64,000 bases of DNA from Anaerobacterium chartisolvens (GCF_003337415.1 NZ_QPJT01000006.1:151066-215065), one strand, 5' to 3'; numbered from the stretch's first letter, positions 30,319-38,999 are shown. Translations and numbers: made by a program. Notes: generated from the sequence alone by a model not told the origin.

Positions 30319-30351
30319 TTGAATATGCATATAAAATGTGATACAATGCAT
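30319..30351 (+). promoter_or_regulatory. Toxin-antitoxin promoter with ATGCAT repeats
   Basis: TTGAAT, 17-nt spacer, TACAAT (30342-30347). Two ATGCAT palindromes at 30325-30330 and 30346-30351, 21 bp apart, lie in the spacer and across the -10. This is where DinJ/RelB-type antitoxins autoregulate, so they are candidate operators. Confidence 0.55.
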
Positions 30352-30375
30352 GTGATAATACAGGAGGTGAGCAAT

Positions 30376-30666
30376 ATGGCTAAATCGGAAACATTGCACA
30401 TTCGAGTTGAACCTGCCGTAAAAGCTGGTGTTGAAGCTACGCTTAAAACATTAGGTCTTTCGACTACAGAAGCTATCAATATATTTCTTCATCAGGTCAT
30501 TCTCGCTGGAGGGTTGCCCTTTGAGGTTAAAAACCCTCAGTATAACGTCGAAACGCTTGCGGCTATTCAGGAAGCCCGTGATATCATAACTGGAAAAGCT
30601 CCGGCAAAGAGTTATAATAGCGTAGCGGAGTTGATGGAGGACTTGAACAACGATGATGAAGATTAA
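30376..30666 (+). CDS. RelB/DinJ-family antitoxin
   Basis: 96-residue ribbon-helix-helix antitoxin: ETLHIRVEPAVKAGVEATL, then LGLSTTEAINIFLHQV, which is the DinJ/RelB signature, and a flexible acidic C-terminus (NNDDED) that would wrap the toxin. The true ATG is at 30376 with CAGGAGGTGAG; the longer open frame upstream lacks a site. Overlaps the toxin gene by 14 nt. Sits directly behind the ppdK terminator. Confidence 0.9.
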   Translation: MAKSETLHIRVEPAVKAGVEATLKTLGLSTTEAINIFLHQVILAGGLPFEVKNPQYNVETLAAIQEARDIITGKAPAKSYNSVAELMEDLNNDDED

Positions 30667-30931
30667 CAGAACCTCTCGTTTCAAGAAAGAATACAGGCAG
30701 ATGATGAAGCGGGGGTATGATGCAAAGCTGTTTGAGTTCATTATTGGTGAAATTGTCAATGGACGGCCTTTGGCAGAAAAATATAACGACCACGCATTGA
30801 AAGGTAATTTTGATGGGTTTAGGGAGTGTCATATACAATCAGATTGGCTACTAATTTATATTATCGAAAGTGATATATTGACGCTTACCCTTACCCGAAC
30901 AGGCACTCATGCGGATTTATTTAAAAAATAA
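30653..30931 (+). CDS. YafQ-family mRNA interferase toxin
   Basis: 92-residue RelE-superfamily ribosome-dependent endoribonuclease. The YafQ catalytic set is present: His in DHALKG, His and the following Asp-Trp in ECHIQSDW, and His in GTHADLF. TSRFKKEYRQMMKRG is the usual N-terminus. Translationally coupled to the antitoxin. The last 19 nt before the stop are nearly identical to the end of the toxin remnant at 59200-59223. Confidence 0.9.
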   Translation: MMKINRTSRFKKEYRQMMKRGYDAKLFEFIIGEIVNGRPLAEKYNDHALKGNFDGFRECHIQSDWLLIYIIESDILTLTLTRTGTHADLFKK

Positions 30932-31023
30932 GAATATTTGAAGGATTTGGATAATTGTTGCTTCAATATACTATTTGATAATCAGCTACAGCTGAATTTA
31001 TCAGTGAGATGGAGGGATAGCTC

Positions 31024-31227
31024 ATGAAAACAGATACAATTATAAAAGTTGAAGGAATGAATGCGTTAATTGCCAAATTAGGTTACGTAGATGCTGAACG
31101 CTTTATTATGCTTATGAATAAGGAGCCTTTTGATTATACAAAATGGCGTGATGAGAACTTGAATATTGATCTAAGTGTTCGTGAGTTAAGTAAGCTGGCA
31201 ATGGAGGCAGTTTTCAGGCAGCCGTAG
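31024..31227 (+). CDS. Small conserved-looking protein of unknown function (67 aa)
   Basis: Protein with LIAKLGYVDAERFIMLMNKEPFDYTKW and LSVRELSKLAMEA, helical and charged. GATGGAGGGA upstream of the ATG supports translation. The pattern resembles short hypothetical proteins seen beside toxin-antitoxin genes, but I cannot name a family. Its last two codons (Gln-Pro) and TAG stop come from the start of the ppdK tail copy B, read in a different frame from ppdK. It belongs to the first cassette together with the DinJ-YafQ pair. Confidence 0.55.
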   Translation: MKTDTIIKVEGMNALIAKLGYVDAERFIMLMNKEPFDYTKWRDENLNIDLSVRELSKLAMEAVFRQP

Positions 31228-31367
31228 GCGGCGGGGGCAATGGCGCAAAAGTAAGAATGAGCATGGAGAGAAAGCTCTGTGTCATCAAGGTTTGAGATAA
31301 ATTCACAAGTATAATAAATAGGGTGCTGACAAGCGGGTTTTTTGTTGTCAGCACCCTGATTTTTGAT
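31219..31367 (+). repeat. ppdK tail repeat, copy B
   Basis: 149-nt copy of the ppdK end with one extra G in the coding part (frame broken), four substitutions near the stop, and then the 83-nt identical run and terminator stem (12-bp perfect GGGTGCTGACAA/TTGTCAGCACCC). It ends the first toxin-antitoxin cassette. Confidence 0.9.
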
Positions 31368-31441
31368 TGATTTTTTTAACAAAGCAGCATATACTATAAA
31401 TGTAAGGAAATCATTGAATTCTTGGAAGGCGGTTATATATT

Positions 31442-31717
31442 ATGGAGTTAGCGAAAATTACATCAAAGGGACAGATAACAATACCTATTCAAATTAGGAA
31501 AATGCTGAATCTTAAAGATGGAGACAAAGTTGTTTTTATGACTGACGGCGGCAAGGTTATTATGGAGAACCCAACAAGACTTGCAATAAAAGAAGCACAG
31601 GAAGCATTTGAGGGATTAGCAGAAGAATTGAGTCTAAAATCTGAACATGATGTTGTCAATCTTGTTAAAGAAGTAAGAAAAGAGTTGTGGGAGAAGAAAT
31701 ATGCGGATAATGATTGA
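31442..31717 (+). CDS. AbrB/SpoVT-type antitoxin
   Basis: 91-residue swapped-hairpin DNA-binding protein: LAKITSKGQITIPIQIRKML and GDKVVFMTDGGKVIMEN are the AbrB/MazE fold signature, followed by a helical C-terminal arm for toxin binding. GGAAGGCGG upstream. Overlaps the PIN toxin gene by 17 nt. This is the standard VapB partner type. Confidence 0.88.
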   Translation: MELAKITSKGQITIPIQIRKMLNLKDGDKVVFMTDGGKVIMENPTRLAIKEAQEAFEGLAEELSLKSEHDVVNLVKEVRKELWEKKYADND

Positions 31718-32093
31718 CACGAATGTTCTTTTATCGGCTCTTGTATTTAAAAGTGCGAAAATGGCAGATTTGATTGAGTATATCGCAGACAAACACACGT
31801 TAGTCCTATGTTCGTATGTAATTGAAGAAGCCAATGCCGTTATTACTAGAAAATCGTCAACATATAAAGCTGTGCTAGATGCCTTTTTATTAAAAATGCC
31901 ATTTGAAATGGCATATACTCCTACGGAGATGTCAACGGCACCAAAAATAAGAGATGAAAAGGATAAGCCGGTGCTTCTTTCTGCGATTACTGCTGATGTG
32001 GATGTCCTGATAACAGGAGATAAGGATTTTACCGGGATAGATATAGACCGTCCTGAAATACTTACACCGACGGAATTCTTGGATAGATATTAG
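31701..32093 (+). CDS. PIN-domain ribonuclease toxin (VapC-like)
   Basis: 130 residues with the acidic PIN residues: Asp in MIDTNVL, Glu in VIEEAN, Asp in RDEKDKPVL and Asp in TGDKDF. It fits the COG1569-type PIN proteins that act as VapC-like toxins. Coupled to the AbrB-type antitoxin and ended by the tail copy C. Second cassette of the array. Confidence 0.88.
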   Translation: MRIMIDTNVLLSALVFKSAKMADLIEYIADKHTLVLCSYVIEEANAVITRKSSTYKAVLDAFLLKMPFEMAYTPTEMSTAPKIRDEKDKPVLLSAITADVDVLITGDKDFTGIDIDRPEILTPTEFLDRY

Positions 32094-32112
32094 TTTTACT
32101 ATTCGTACAGGA

Positions 32113-32254
32113 GTAGATAGTGGCGGGGTAATGGCGCAAAAGTAATATAAATGGCGTGAAAGGCTTTGTATAATCAAGATTTTTAGGTGATTTTGAAAGT
32201 ATAATAAATAGGGTGTTGGCACATGAAGTTATTGATGCCGGCACCTTATTTTTT
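32113..32254 (+). repeat. ppdK tail repeat, copy C (diverged)
   Basis: Shares AATGGCGCAAAAGTAA with copy B (copy A differs there), then AGTATAATAAATAGGGTG and a terminator stem GGTGTTGGCA/TGCCGGCACC. The stem sequence has changed on both sides while pairing is kept. It closes the second cassette. Confidence 0.8.
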
Positions 32255-32399
32255 CAGCTCTGACAAGTAAATAATTTTTCGATATTTTTCGATAAAACAA
32301 TTACCAAAACTTCAAATAAATGATATAATAGTGTTAAAAAAGAACTAATATTAAGGGATTTGGAAAATGCAAAAGTATTATTTTAGGAGGAGTATATTA

Positions 32400-33815
32400 A
32401 TGAAAAAAATCAACCGCCTTATCGCCGGAACTTTGACTGTGGCGTTTATCTCATTATTTCTCCCATTTGTTCAAAATGGGAATCAAGTGCTGGCTCTGGA
32501 CAACAATCTGGGATTGACCCCTCCCATGGGATGGAACAGCTGGAACATCTTTGGAGGCAACATCGATGAGGATAAGATCAAGCAGATTGCAGATGCAATG
32601 GTTACAACAGGAATGAAGGATGCAGGCTATGAGTATGTTAATCTTGATGACAATTGGATGGCAAACCCTGCCCGTGATGCTGACGGAAATCTTATTCCGG
32701 ATCCCAAGCGTTTTCCTAGCGGTATGAAAGCTTTGGCAGATTATGTTCATTCAAAAGGATTAAAATTTGGAATTTATGGTGACAGAGGAAAAACCACTTG
32801 CTGCAATATTCCACAGAGCGGAAGCGAGGGGTATGAGGAACGGGATGCACAAACTTTTGCCGACTGGGGAGTAGATTATTTAAAATATGATAACTGTGCT
32901 TCAGACAATAATCTGCAGGCAGGCTACGAAAAAATGCAGAAGGCTCTTTTGAAAACAGGAAGACCTATTTTCTACAGCATATGCTGCTGGTATTTTGTGG
33001 GTCCATGGATGGTAGATTGCGGTAATTCCTGGAGAACAACGGGAGATATTAGTGATAACTGGGGAAGCATTATAAAGAATATTGACGAAAACTCCAAGTC
33101 AGCAGCCTATGCAGGTCCGGGCCATTGGAATGATCCGGATATGTTGGAGGTTGGCAATGGTCAAATGACAGATACAGAATACAAATCGCATTTCAGCATG
33201 TGGTGCATTATGGCAGCTCCCCTTATCGCTGGAAATGATCTTAGGAATATGACTCCTGCTACCAAGGAAATTCTTACTAACAGAGAAGTCATTGCTATTG
33301 ATCAGGACCCTGCAGGAATCCAAGGCACTAAGGTAAGTGCTTCGGGAGACCTTGAAGTGTGGTGCAAACCTCTGGGAACAGATGGAACTACCAAGGCAGT
33401 TATCCTTTTTAATCGAGGAGGCACTTCGGCAGATATCACAGTCAATTGGAAGGATATAAAGCTTGCTGAGGGTTCTGCCGCTGTTCGTGATCTTTGGGAG
33501 CATAAGGATTGCGGCACGTTCGATACCGGGTATACGGCCAATGTACCCTCCCATGGCGTGGTGGTTTTAAAGGTTAAAGAAAGCTCTGCCAATACAGATA
33601 TAATATATGGTGATGTTGATGGAAGTAACACGGTAAATACAATAGATTATTCATTAGTGAAACAGTATTTGCTTGAACAGATTACCGATTTCCCCGCTCC
33701 AAACGGTAAACTGGCTGCTGATGTCGATGGAGACGGCAGAATAACAACACTGGATTTTTCTTTAATAAAGCAATATTTGTTGGGTATTATTGACGAATTT
33801 CCTGTCCAAAAATAA
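32400..33815 (+). CDS. Cellulosomal GH27 alpha-galactosidase with dockerin
   Basis: Secreted enzyme that removes alpha-galactosyl groups from galactomannan or oligosaccharides. 471 residues: signal peptide (1 to about 33), GH27 catalytic domain starting LGLTPPMGWNSWN with nucleophile Asp164 (YLKYDN) and acid/base Asp216 (RTTGDI), a beta-sandwich C-terminal domain, and a type I dockerin (about 400-471) with two calcium-binding repeats (DVDGSNTVNTIDYSLVKQYL and DVDGDGRITTLDFSLIKQYL). The dockerin means it docks on a cohesin scaffoldin. Start ATG 32400 behind TAGGAGG. It stands just downstream of the toxin array. Confidence 0.95.
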   Translation: MKKINRLIAGTLTVAFISLFLPFVQNGNQVLALDNNLGLTPPMGWNSWNIFGGNIDEDKIKQIADAMVTTGMKDAGYEYVNLDDNWMANPARDADGNLIPDPKRFPSGMKALADYVHSKGLKFGIYGDRGKTTCCNIPQSGSEGYEERDAQTFADWGVDYLKYDNCASDNNLQAGYEKMQKALLKTGRPIFYSICCWYFVGPWMVDCGNSWRTTGDISDNWGSIIKNIDENSKSAAYAGPGHWNDPDMLEVGNGQMTDTEYKSHFSMWCIMAAPLIAGNDLRNMTPATKEILTNREVIAIDQDPAGIQGTKVSASGDLEVWCKPLGTDGTTKAVILFNRGGTSADITVNWKDIKLAEGSAAVRDLWEHKDCGTFDTGYTANVPSHGVVVLKVKESSANTDIIYGDVDGSNTVNTIDYSLVKQYLLEQITDFPAPNGKLAADVDGDGRITTLDFSLIKQYLLGIIDEFPVQK

Positions 33816-33868
33816 TTAAAGCAGAGCCGTTGCTCTTGCCTTGGCTCGGGCTTTAAAGGTGGGAATTG

Positions 33869-35341
33869 ATGAAAGCAGAAAAACGAAATCATACTTTAAT
33901 GAATAGAATAATTAAATATTTTCTAATAGTGATTTTTTGTATGGTATTATTGAATGCATATTCAACCTTTAGATTCAAATCCTTCTACGGAAATTTTTAT
34001 ACAATGCTGACAAGGCTGGTGGATATTTATTCTATATCATTTAAGATAGATAATATGTGCAAGGATATAGATAATTATGCGCATAGCGGTGCTGCGAATT
34101 ATTTAACTGACTATAAAACAGAGTCTGATTCTATTTTGGATTTATGCAGTCGGTTAAAAAATGAAACTTATGGAGAGGAGCATTATAAATTCTCAGATAT
34201 TTATAACATGATCTTATCCTTTGATGAAAAAAGTAAAGTTATTATTTCAGATAGTGATAAGCATGTTCAACTGATTTATATAAACGAATCGGTATCGGAA
34301 TTAACGAGGCTCAAGGGATACATTGACGATGAAGTCAAGAATGTGTTGCTGGGGCAATTTGGTGCTGTAATGGCATACTATAGAAACTTTATAAACGATA
34401 TCGGAAGCCAGCAGAATGTAATCTATGTCTTAACGGCATTGATAACTGTGATATGCATAATTATTGCCGTTCGATTTTCAAGGGAAATTTCGCAGCCTAT
34501 TCACCAGCTGGTGCTAAGTCTTGCAAAAGTTGCAAAGGGAGAGTTTGAAGTCGAAAAAATCAACATTAAAACAGACGATGAGATAGATGTTTTAATAGAA
34601 TCCTTTGTTCTTATGACAGCTAAAATAAAAGGGTTAATTGAAGAAATAAAAGCTAAAGCGGATATAGAAAAAGAATTATCAGAAGAGCAGATAAAAAATT
34701 TGGAAATGTCCAATCTTCTAAACCAAGCAGAGCTAAAATTTTTACAGTCGCAAATCAATCCTCATTTTCTTTATAATACTTTAAACAGCATCTCTGCCTG
34801 GGCTCTTATAGAAGGTGCGGAGCAAACCATGAAAATGATAGGCTGCATTTCTGAAATTTTGAAATATTACCTCAAAAAGATAAACGAAAATGTTACATTG
34901 AATGAAGAATTCAAGATTATTGAAAACTACGTATATCTTCAAAAAGCACGTTTTGGGGACAGGATAAAATTTGAATTACACTATGATGAAGGCGTAATGG
35001 GTCATTGTGTTCCCAGCATGATACTCCAGCCATTTGTTGAGAATGCAATAATACACGGACTTGAGCCTTTAGAGGAAAAAGGGAGGCTTAATGTAAGGAT
35101 CATTGATATGGAAAGTGACATATTAATGAAGGTTGAAGACAATGGTATTGGTATAAAAGAGGAAATCCTCAGTCAGTTTTTTGAAAAAGAAAAATCCATG
35201 CCTTCCCCTTCTGAAAGAGGAATCGGCGTCGTGAACGTAATTAGAAGGCTAGAGCTTAAATACGGCAGGAATGTTGTTGAAATTAAGAGCAGCAAGGATA
35301 AAGGGACTGAAGTTAACATACGGCTTCCTAAGATGATTTAG
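33869..35341 (+). CDS. LytS/YesM-type sensor histidine kinase
   Basis: 490-residue membrane sensor: TM1 about residues 15-35, extracytoplasmic helical domain to about 180, TM2 about 185-205, HAMP linker, coiled coil, then a His_kinase domain with phosphoacceptor His in INPHFLYNTLNS and an HATPase domain (NAIIHGLE; DNGIGIKEE; GIGVVNVIRRLE). ATG 33869 behind AAGGTGGG. The next gene encodes a sugar-binding lipoprotein, and the likely partner is the YesN/AraC regulator at 52602. This arrangement matches the XylFII-LytS-YesN three-component sugar sensor known from Clostridium beijerinckii. Confidence 0.9.
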   Translation: MKAEKRNHTLMNRIIKYFLIVIFCMVLLNAYSTFRFKSFYGNFYTMLTRLVDIYSISFKIDNMCKDIDNYAHSGAANYLTDYKTESDSILDLCSRLKNETYGEEHYKFSDIYNMILSFDEKSKVIISDSDKHVQLIYINESVSELTRLKGYIDDEVKNVLLGQFGAVMAYYRNFINDIGSQQNVIYVLTALITVICIIIAVRFSREISQPIHQLVLSLAKVAKGEFEVEKINIKTDDEIDVLIESFVLMTAKIKGLIEEIKAKADIEKELSEEQIKNLEMSNLLNQAELKFLQSQINPHFLYNTLNSISAWALIEGAEQTMKMIGCISEILKYYLKKINENVTLNEEFKIIENYVYLQKARFGDRIKFELHYDEGVMGHCVPSMILQPFVENAIIHGLEPLEEKGRLNVRIIDMESDILMKVEDNGIGIKEEILSQFFEKEKSMPSPSERGIGVVNVIRRLELKYGRNVVEIKSSKDKGTEVNIRLPKMI

Positions 35342-35376
35342 AGGTTAAGCATCAAAAATCTGGAGGATACTAGAAA

Positions 35377-36444
35377 ATGAATAAAAGAATCTGGTTTTTT
35401 AAATTACTCCTACTGCTTTTCTGCATAATATTAACAGCCTGTTCTGCTATAGTAAATTCCCCTGATCCTGCAAATACTCCTGCTGCAAGCAGCAGTGAAG
35501 CCCCGGAAGGAAATTCTGCTGATGATCCTGAGGTTAGAGGCACCGCATTTGCAGGATCAAAAGATCAAGCTTACTTTATGTGCGTTTTTGTTAAAGGGAC
35601 TGCGTATTGGAAGGGCGTCTATAAAGGCTTTAAAGCTGCAGGGGATCAGCTTGGGGTGAGAACAGAATTTGCAGGTTGTGACGAATACGATGCTAATGCC
35701 CAATTGAAGGTTTTTGAACAAATTGTAGCGAAAAAACCAAAAGGAATTGCTCTGTCTCCGATCAGTTCGGAAATATTCAAAGATCCCATCGATAAAGCAA
35801 TAGCAGCCGGTATTAAGGTTACTACCTTTGCTTCTGACTCACCGGACAGCAAAAGGCTTACCATCATAACTACCGACGATATAACACAGGGAAGGCTGGC
35901 CGCTGACTACATAGCACAAAAGACTGGAGAACGTGGAACAATCGGAATAATCGAAAGGCCTAACCAAACAAACCATGCCAAGCGTGTAAAAGCATTCATG
36001 GATAGGTTGGAAGAAAAGTATCCCGGTATGAAGGTTGTATCACGTGCCACAGCAGATGGAGATGAGGCAAAATCAGCAAGGGTGGCTGTTGCGATGATTC
36101 GGGAGCACCCTGATTTGTCACTTATTTACTGCGTGGCGGGAATAGAAGGAATAGGTGCAGGAGTGGGAGTAAAAGAATCGGGAAAGCCGGTAAAGGTATT
36201 TTGTTATGATGTAGATCCCCAGATAATTGATATGATTAAAGATGGAACGATATTTGCTTCTTTTCAGCCCAATACTGTAAATATGGGTTATTGGTCAATG
36301 CTGTGCCTGTACACGGCGGCAAATAACTTGATTGACCCTGCTAACGATTGGAAAGCCGCAAATAAATCACCTTTGCCTACAACTATTGATAATGGAATTG
36401 ACGTAGTAACAAAGGAAAATTGCGATTACTTCGACATCCAGTAA
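35377..36444 (+). CDS. Periplasmic-type sugar-binding lipoprotein, probable co-sensor
   Basis: 355-residue type I periplasmic binding protein fold (ribose/xylose class) with lipobox LTAC near residue 22, so it is anchored outside the membrane. It is clearly paralogous to the ABC transporter's binding protein at 57017 (shared YWKGV, FEQIVAKKPKGIALSP, SDSPDSKR). No permease or ATPase follows it; instead it sits 36 nt behind the sensor kinase, so I infer that it presents the ligand to the kinase and does not serve transport. It ends at a terminator before the BMC operon. Confidence 0.85.
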   Translation: MNKRIWFFKLLLLLFCIILTACSAIVNSPDPANTPAASSSEAPEGNSADDPEVRGTAFAGSKDQAYFMCVFVKGTAYWKGVYKGFKAAGDQLGVRTEFAGCDEYDANAQLKVFEQIVAKKPKGIALSPISSEIFKDPIDKAIAAGIKVTTFASDSPDSKRLTIITTDDITQGRLAADYIAQKTGERGTIGIIERPNQTNHAKRVKAFMDRLEEKYPGMKVVSRATADGDEAKSARVAVAMIREHPDLSLIYCVAGIEGIGAGVGVKESGKPVKVFCYDVDPQIIDMIKDGTIFASFQPNTVNMGYWSMLCLYTAANNLIDPANDWKAANKSPLPTTIDNGIDVVTKENCDYFDIQ

Positions 36445-36470
36445 AGCCCATAAAATAATGGAATAATATA

Positions 36471-36520
36471 AAAAAGTGCTATTCGATTAATATTTGCTAT
36501 AATCAGGATAGTACTTTTTT
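36471..36520 (+). terminator. Terminator between sensor genes and BMC operon
   Basis: AAAAAGTGCTAT pairs with ATAGTACTTTTTT (one bulge/mismatch) around a 25-nt loop; T-run at the end. Confidence 0.7.
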
Positions 36521-36549
36521 AATTTTATAGTCTTTTTTTAATACAATTA

Positions 36550-36595
36550 ACTAAACTTACAAATCAAATTTTTCCCTTACAATTAAAAACTTCAT
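36550..36595 (+). promoter_or_regulatory. Putative regulator sites upstream of the BMC operon
   Basis: ACTAAACTTA (36550-36559) and TTAAAAACTTCAT (36583-36595), both containing AAACTT in direct orientation, start 33 bp apart. The same two sequences lie before the ABC importer operon (54272-54306), 22 bp apart. AT-rich surroundings (36520-36749) hold no other gene. Likely binding sites of the YesN/AraC regulator. Confidence 0.5.
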
Positions 36596-36749
36596 AGAAT
36601 TATTAAAATATTACGCAAGTATGACCTCAATTAATATTATATTATTTAACTATGTAATAGAGCAATTAATATTTCAAATCTTTTCCTGCAAAATCCTAAT
36701 ATTTAACGGGCTTTGCAGAAAACTGCCAAGCAGGCAAGGAGTACTGATT

Positions 36750-37511
36750 ATGGATTTTGGATTGAGCAATAAGGCTGCATTGATTACTGGGGGAGCTCGT
36801 GGCTTAGGAAGGGCAATATGCTTAAACTTAGCTTCCGAGGGCAGCGGTATTGCAATAAATTATAGGAAGGACCATGAAAGAGCCTGGCTGCTTGCAGAAG
36901 AGATTAAAGAAAAATATGGTGTCAAAGCAATATGTGTAAAAGGAGATGTAACAAGTGAAGAAGATGTAAAGCGAATTTTTTGTGAAGTATTATGCCAATT
37001 AGGCAGAATAGATATTTTAGTAAACAATTCAGGAATATGCCCGGTGTCAATGGTTAAAGACATGGACTTATCTGAATGGAATAGTGTGATAGGCACCAAT
37101 TTGACGGGAACCTTTTTAACCTCCAGAGAAATGATTAATATGCTCATTGCCCAAAACAAATGCGGTAAGATAGTCAACATTGCTTCCCAATCGGCATTTA
37201 ACGGTTCGAAAACGGGGAAATCCCACTATGCAGCAAGTAAAGGAGGAATTGTATCCTTTACACTTTCGTTGGCTAAGGAAGCAGCACGGTATGGGATTAA
37301 TGTTAATGCCGTGGCTCCGGGAATGATGTATACAGAGATGACAGCTGAAACCCTTGATAAAAATATGGACAAATACAAAAAAGAAATCCCGATAGGGCGT
37401 ATAGCTGAGCTTGACGAGGTTGCGAGAGTTGTGGTGTTCTTGGCTTCGGATGTGTCGAGTTATATTACCGGGGCAACATTGGATGTCAGTGGGGGGATTA
37501 CAGGAAGGTAA
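36750..37511 (+). CDS. SDR-family oxidoreductase (BMC locus, first)
   Basis: 253-residue classical short-chain dehydrogenase/reductase: cofactor box TGGARGLG, NNSG, active-site Ser in NIASQSAF and Tyr-Lys in HYAASKG, and the C-terminal ITGATLDVSGG. It would oxidise or reduce a sugar or polyol carbonyl with NAD(P)(H). It is most similar, by eye, to the SDR at 49308. The true ATG is at 36750 (AAGGAG upstream); an upstream in-frame extension lacks a site. First gene of the BMC operon. Confidence 0.9.
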   Translation: MDFGLSNKAALITGGARGLGRAICLNLASEGSGIAINYRKDHERAWLLAEEIKEKYGVKAICVKGDVTSEEDVKRIFCEVLCQLGRIDILVNNSGICPVSMVKDMDLSEWNSVIGTNLTGTFLTSREMINMLIAQNKCGKIVNIASQSAFNGSKTGKSHYAASKGGIVSFTLSLAKEAARYGINVNAVAPGMMYTEMTAETLDKNMDKYKKEIPIGRIAELDEVARVVVFLASDVSSYITGATLDVSGGITGR

Positions 37512-37540
37512 ATTTTTACTTAAAAAGGAGGGAGCGTTTT

Positions 37541-37888
37541 ATGATTCAAAGGGCTGGAACTATGGAAGTTGAAGTTAGGGATAAAATGAAAGGCGGCAAG
37601 GGTTCTGTCGCTATAACACATCTCTTGCGCCAGATTCAAATAAAGGGAAAGTGCAGATTTTTTGGAAGGATGCGGATTAATCCGGGCTGCTCAATTGGTG
37701 AACACCCGCATGAAAACGAAGAGGAAATCTATTACATATTAAAAGGCAAGGGTATTTGTGTTGACAATGGAATCAGACAAGAGGTTAAAGAGGGTGATGT
37801 TATTTTAACTGGGGGCGGCGCGTCACATTCTATCGAAAACAATAGTGATGAAACCCTTGAAGTAATGGGATTTATATTATTGTACTAA
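37541..37888 (+). CDS. Small cupin protein
   Basis: 115-residue single-domain cupin. Metal-binding motif 1 GEHPHENEEEIYYIL (two His, one Glu) and motif 2 with GGGASHSIEN. Such cupins often act as sugar or sugar-phosphate isomerases/epimerases or binding proteins; the reaction is not predictable here. Strong AAAGGAGGG upstream; sits between an SDR and the first DeoC-like gene. Confidence 0.8.
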   Translation: MIQRAGTMEVEVRDKMKGGKGSVAITHLLRQIQIKGKCRFFGRMRINPGCSIGEHPHENEEEIYYILKGKGICVDNGIRQEVKEGDVILTGGGASHSIENNSDETLEVMGFILLY

Positions 37889-37944
37889 ACATAAGAAGGG
37901 TTTTTGTAAGCAATTGAGATTTTTTAAAGAGACGGGGAATAAAA

Positions 37945-38730
37945 ATGGATATTAACAATCTGGATAAAGTAGTAAATGAAGTTATTGAAGAAATTACAAA
38001 AGAAAGACTTTTAAATAAGGATTCGGGTTCAAATGCTCGGTTGACAGCTTCAGCCGGCAGTGTTAGCGGAGATTTTGATGTGTCGCTTGCGGCAAGGATG
38101 GAGCATTCGATGATTAGGCCTGATGCCACGCCTGCAATGGTAAAACAATTTTGCGATGAAGCTGTAAAATATAAATTCCGCAATGTTGCGCTTGCACCAT
38201 GTTTTGTGCCTATGGCTGCGGGACTGCTTAAAGGGACAGGCGTCAAAGTGTCCACAGCAGTTGCCTTCCCTATGGGAATAGCGTCCACAAAGATTAAAGT
38301 GGCGGAAACCATTGAGGTTATTGAAAATGGGGCAGCAGAAATAGACCTGCCAATAAATATAGGAATGATCAAAGCGGGACAGCTAAAGGCTGTTAAGGAA
38401 GATGTAGAAGCGGTGGTTACCGCATCCAATAAGAGGGCTTTGATTAAAGTTGTAATTGATCTGGGCGCTTTAACAGAGGAAGAGAGGATAAAGGCAGCGT
38501 TAATTGCAAAAATGGCAGATGCAGACTTTTTGAAAATTGCGGCTACAACAAGGCCTGTTGGGGTAAATGCCGAAGATATGAGATTCTTCCGCCAGATCGT
38601 CGGAAATGATATGGGCTTAAAGGCAGATGGGGGAATTAAGGATTATAACACTGCTTTATCAATAATTGAAAGCGGCGGAAGCACAATTGGTGCCAGTGGG
38701 TCGGTAAAAATTGTAAAGAGAGTATTTTGA
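37945..38730 (+). CDS. Divergent DeoC-family aldolase with N-terminal encapsulation helix
   Basis: 261-residue class I aldolase of the deoxyribose-phosphate aldolase family. Lys197 (DFLKIAATT) aligns with the Schiff-base Lys, Asp134 (EIDLPINIG) and Lys226 (LKADGG) with the catalytic pair. The phosphate-side loops differ strongly: the usual VKTSTGF-STGGAT is FLKIAATTRPVGVN, and GFPLGANT is AFPMGIAS. It therefore probably cleaves a different substrate from the second DeoC at 43093. Residues 1-23 form an amphipathic helix (LDKVVNEVIEEI) followed by a flexible Ser/Gly linker, as in BMC encapsulation peptides. Confidence 0.82.
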   Translation: MDINNLDKVVNEVIEEITKERLLNKDSGSNARLTASAGSVSGDFDVSLAARMEHSMIRPDATPAMVKQFCDEAVKYKFRNVALAPCFVPMAAGLLKGTGVKVSTAVAFPMGIASTKIKVAETIEVIENGAAEIDLPINIGMIKAGQLKAVKEDVEAVVTASNKRALIKVVIDLGALTEEERIKAALIAKMADADFLKIAATTRPVGVNAEDMRFFRQIVGNDMGLKADGGIKDYNTALSIIESGGSTIGASGSVKIVKRVF

Positions 38731-38739
38731 CAAATGTCA

Positions 38740-38946
38740 TATATAGGACACGATAAAGATTTTACAATCATAGAGGATACAAATGCCTGCAGAAATTTTT
38801 AATAGCAACGAAAAAGTGCCTTGCGGGGAAAAGTCTCTTGGGTTTGTCACTCGGCATTTTTCTTAGAGGTATTCCTTATGGGTCAAATAAAAATTTCTTC
38901 CGGCAAGTTATATCCTCTATGTAAAATCTTTATCGCTACATATATA
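38740..38946. repeat. BMC-locus palindromic element, copy 1
   Basis: 207 nt with ends TATATAGGACACGATAAAG and CTTTATCGCTACATATATA. Outer arms of about 60 nt are nearly complementary, with an inner stem GAAAAAGTGCC/GGCATTTTTC. Lies between the divergent deoC and the second SDR and fills the gap; no ORF. Confidence 0.9.
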
Positions 38947-38999
38947 AAAAAATTTAATTAAAAAATATCAATTGAGTTGATTGTGAGGAGGAAATTAAA

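Noticed and set aside
36621..36749. 44-residue hydrophobic N-terminal extension of the first SDR
   Set aside because: It runs through the promoter region; the ATG at 36750 has a good ribosome binding site and begins the standard SDR fold.
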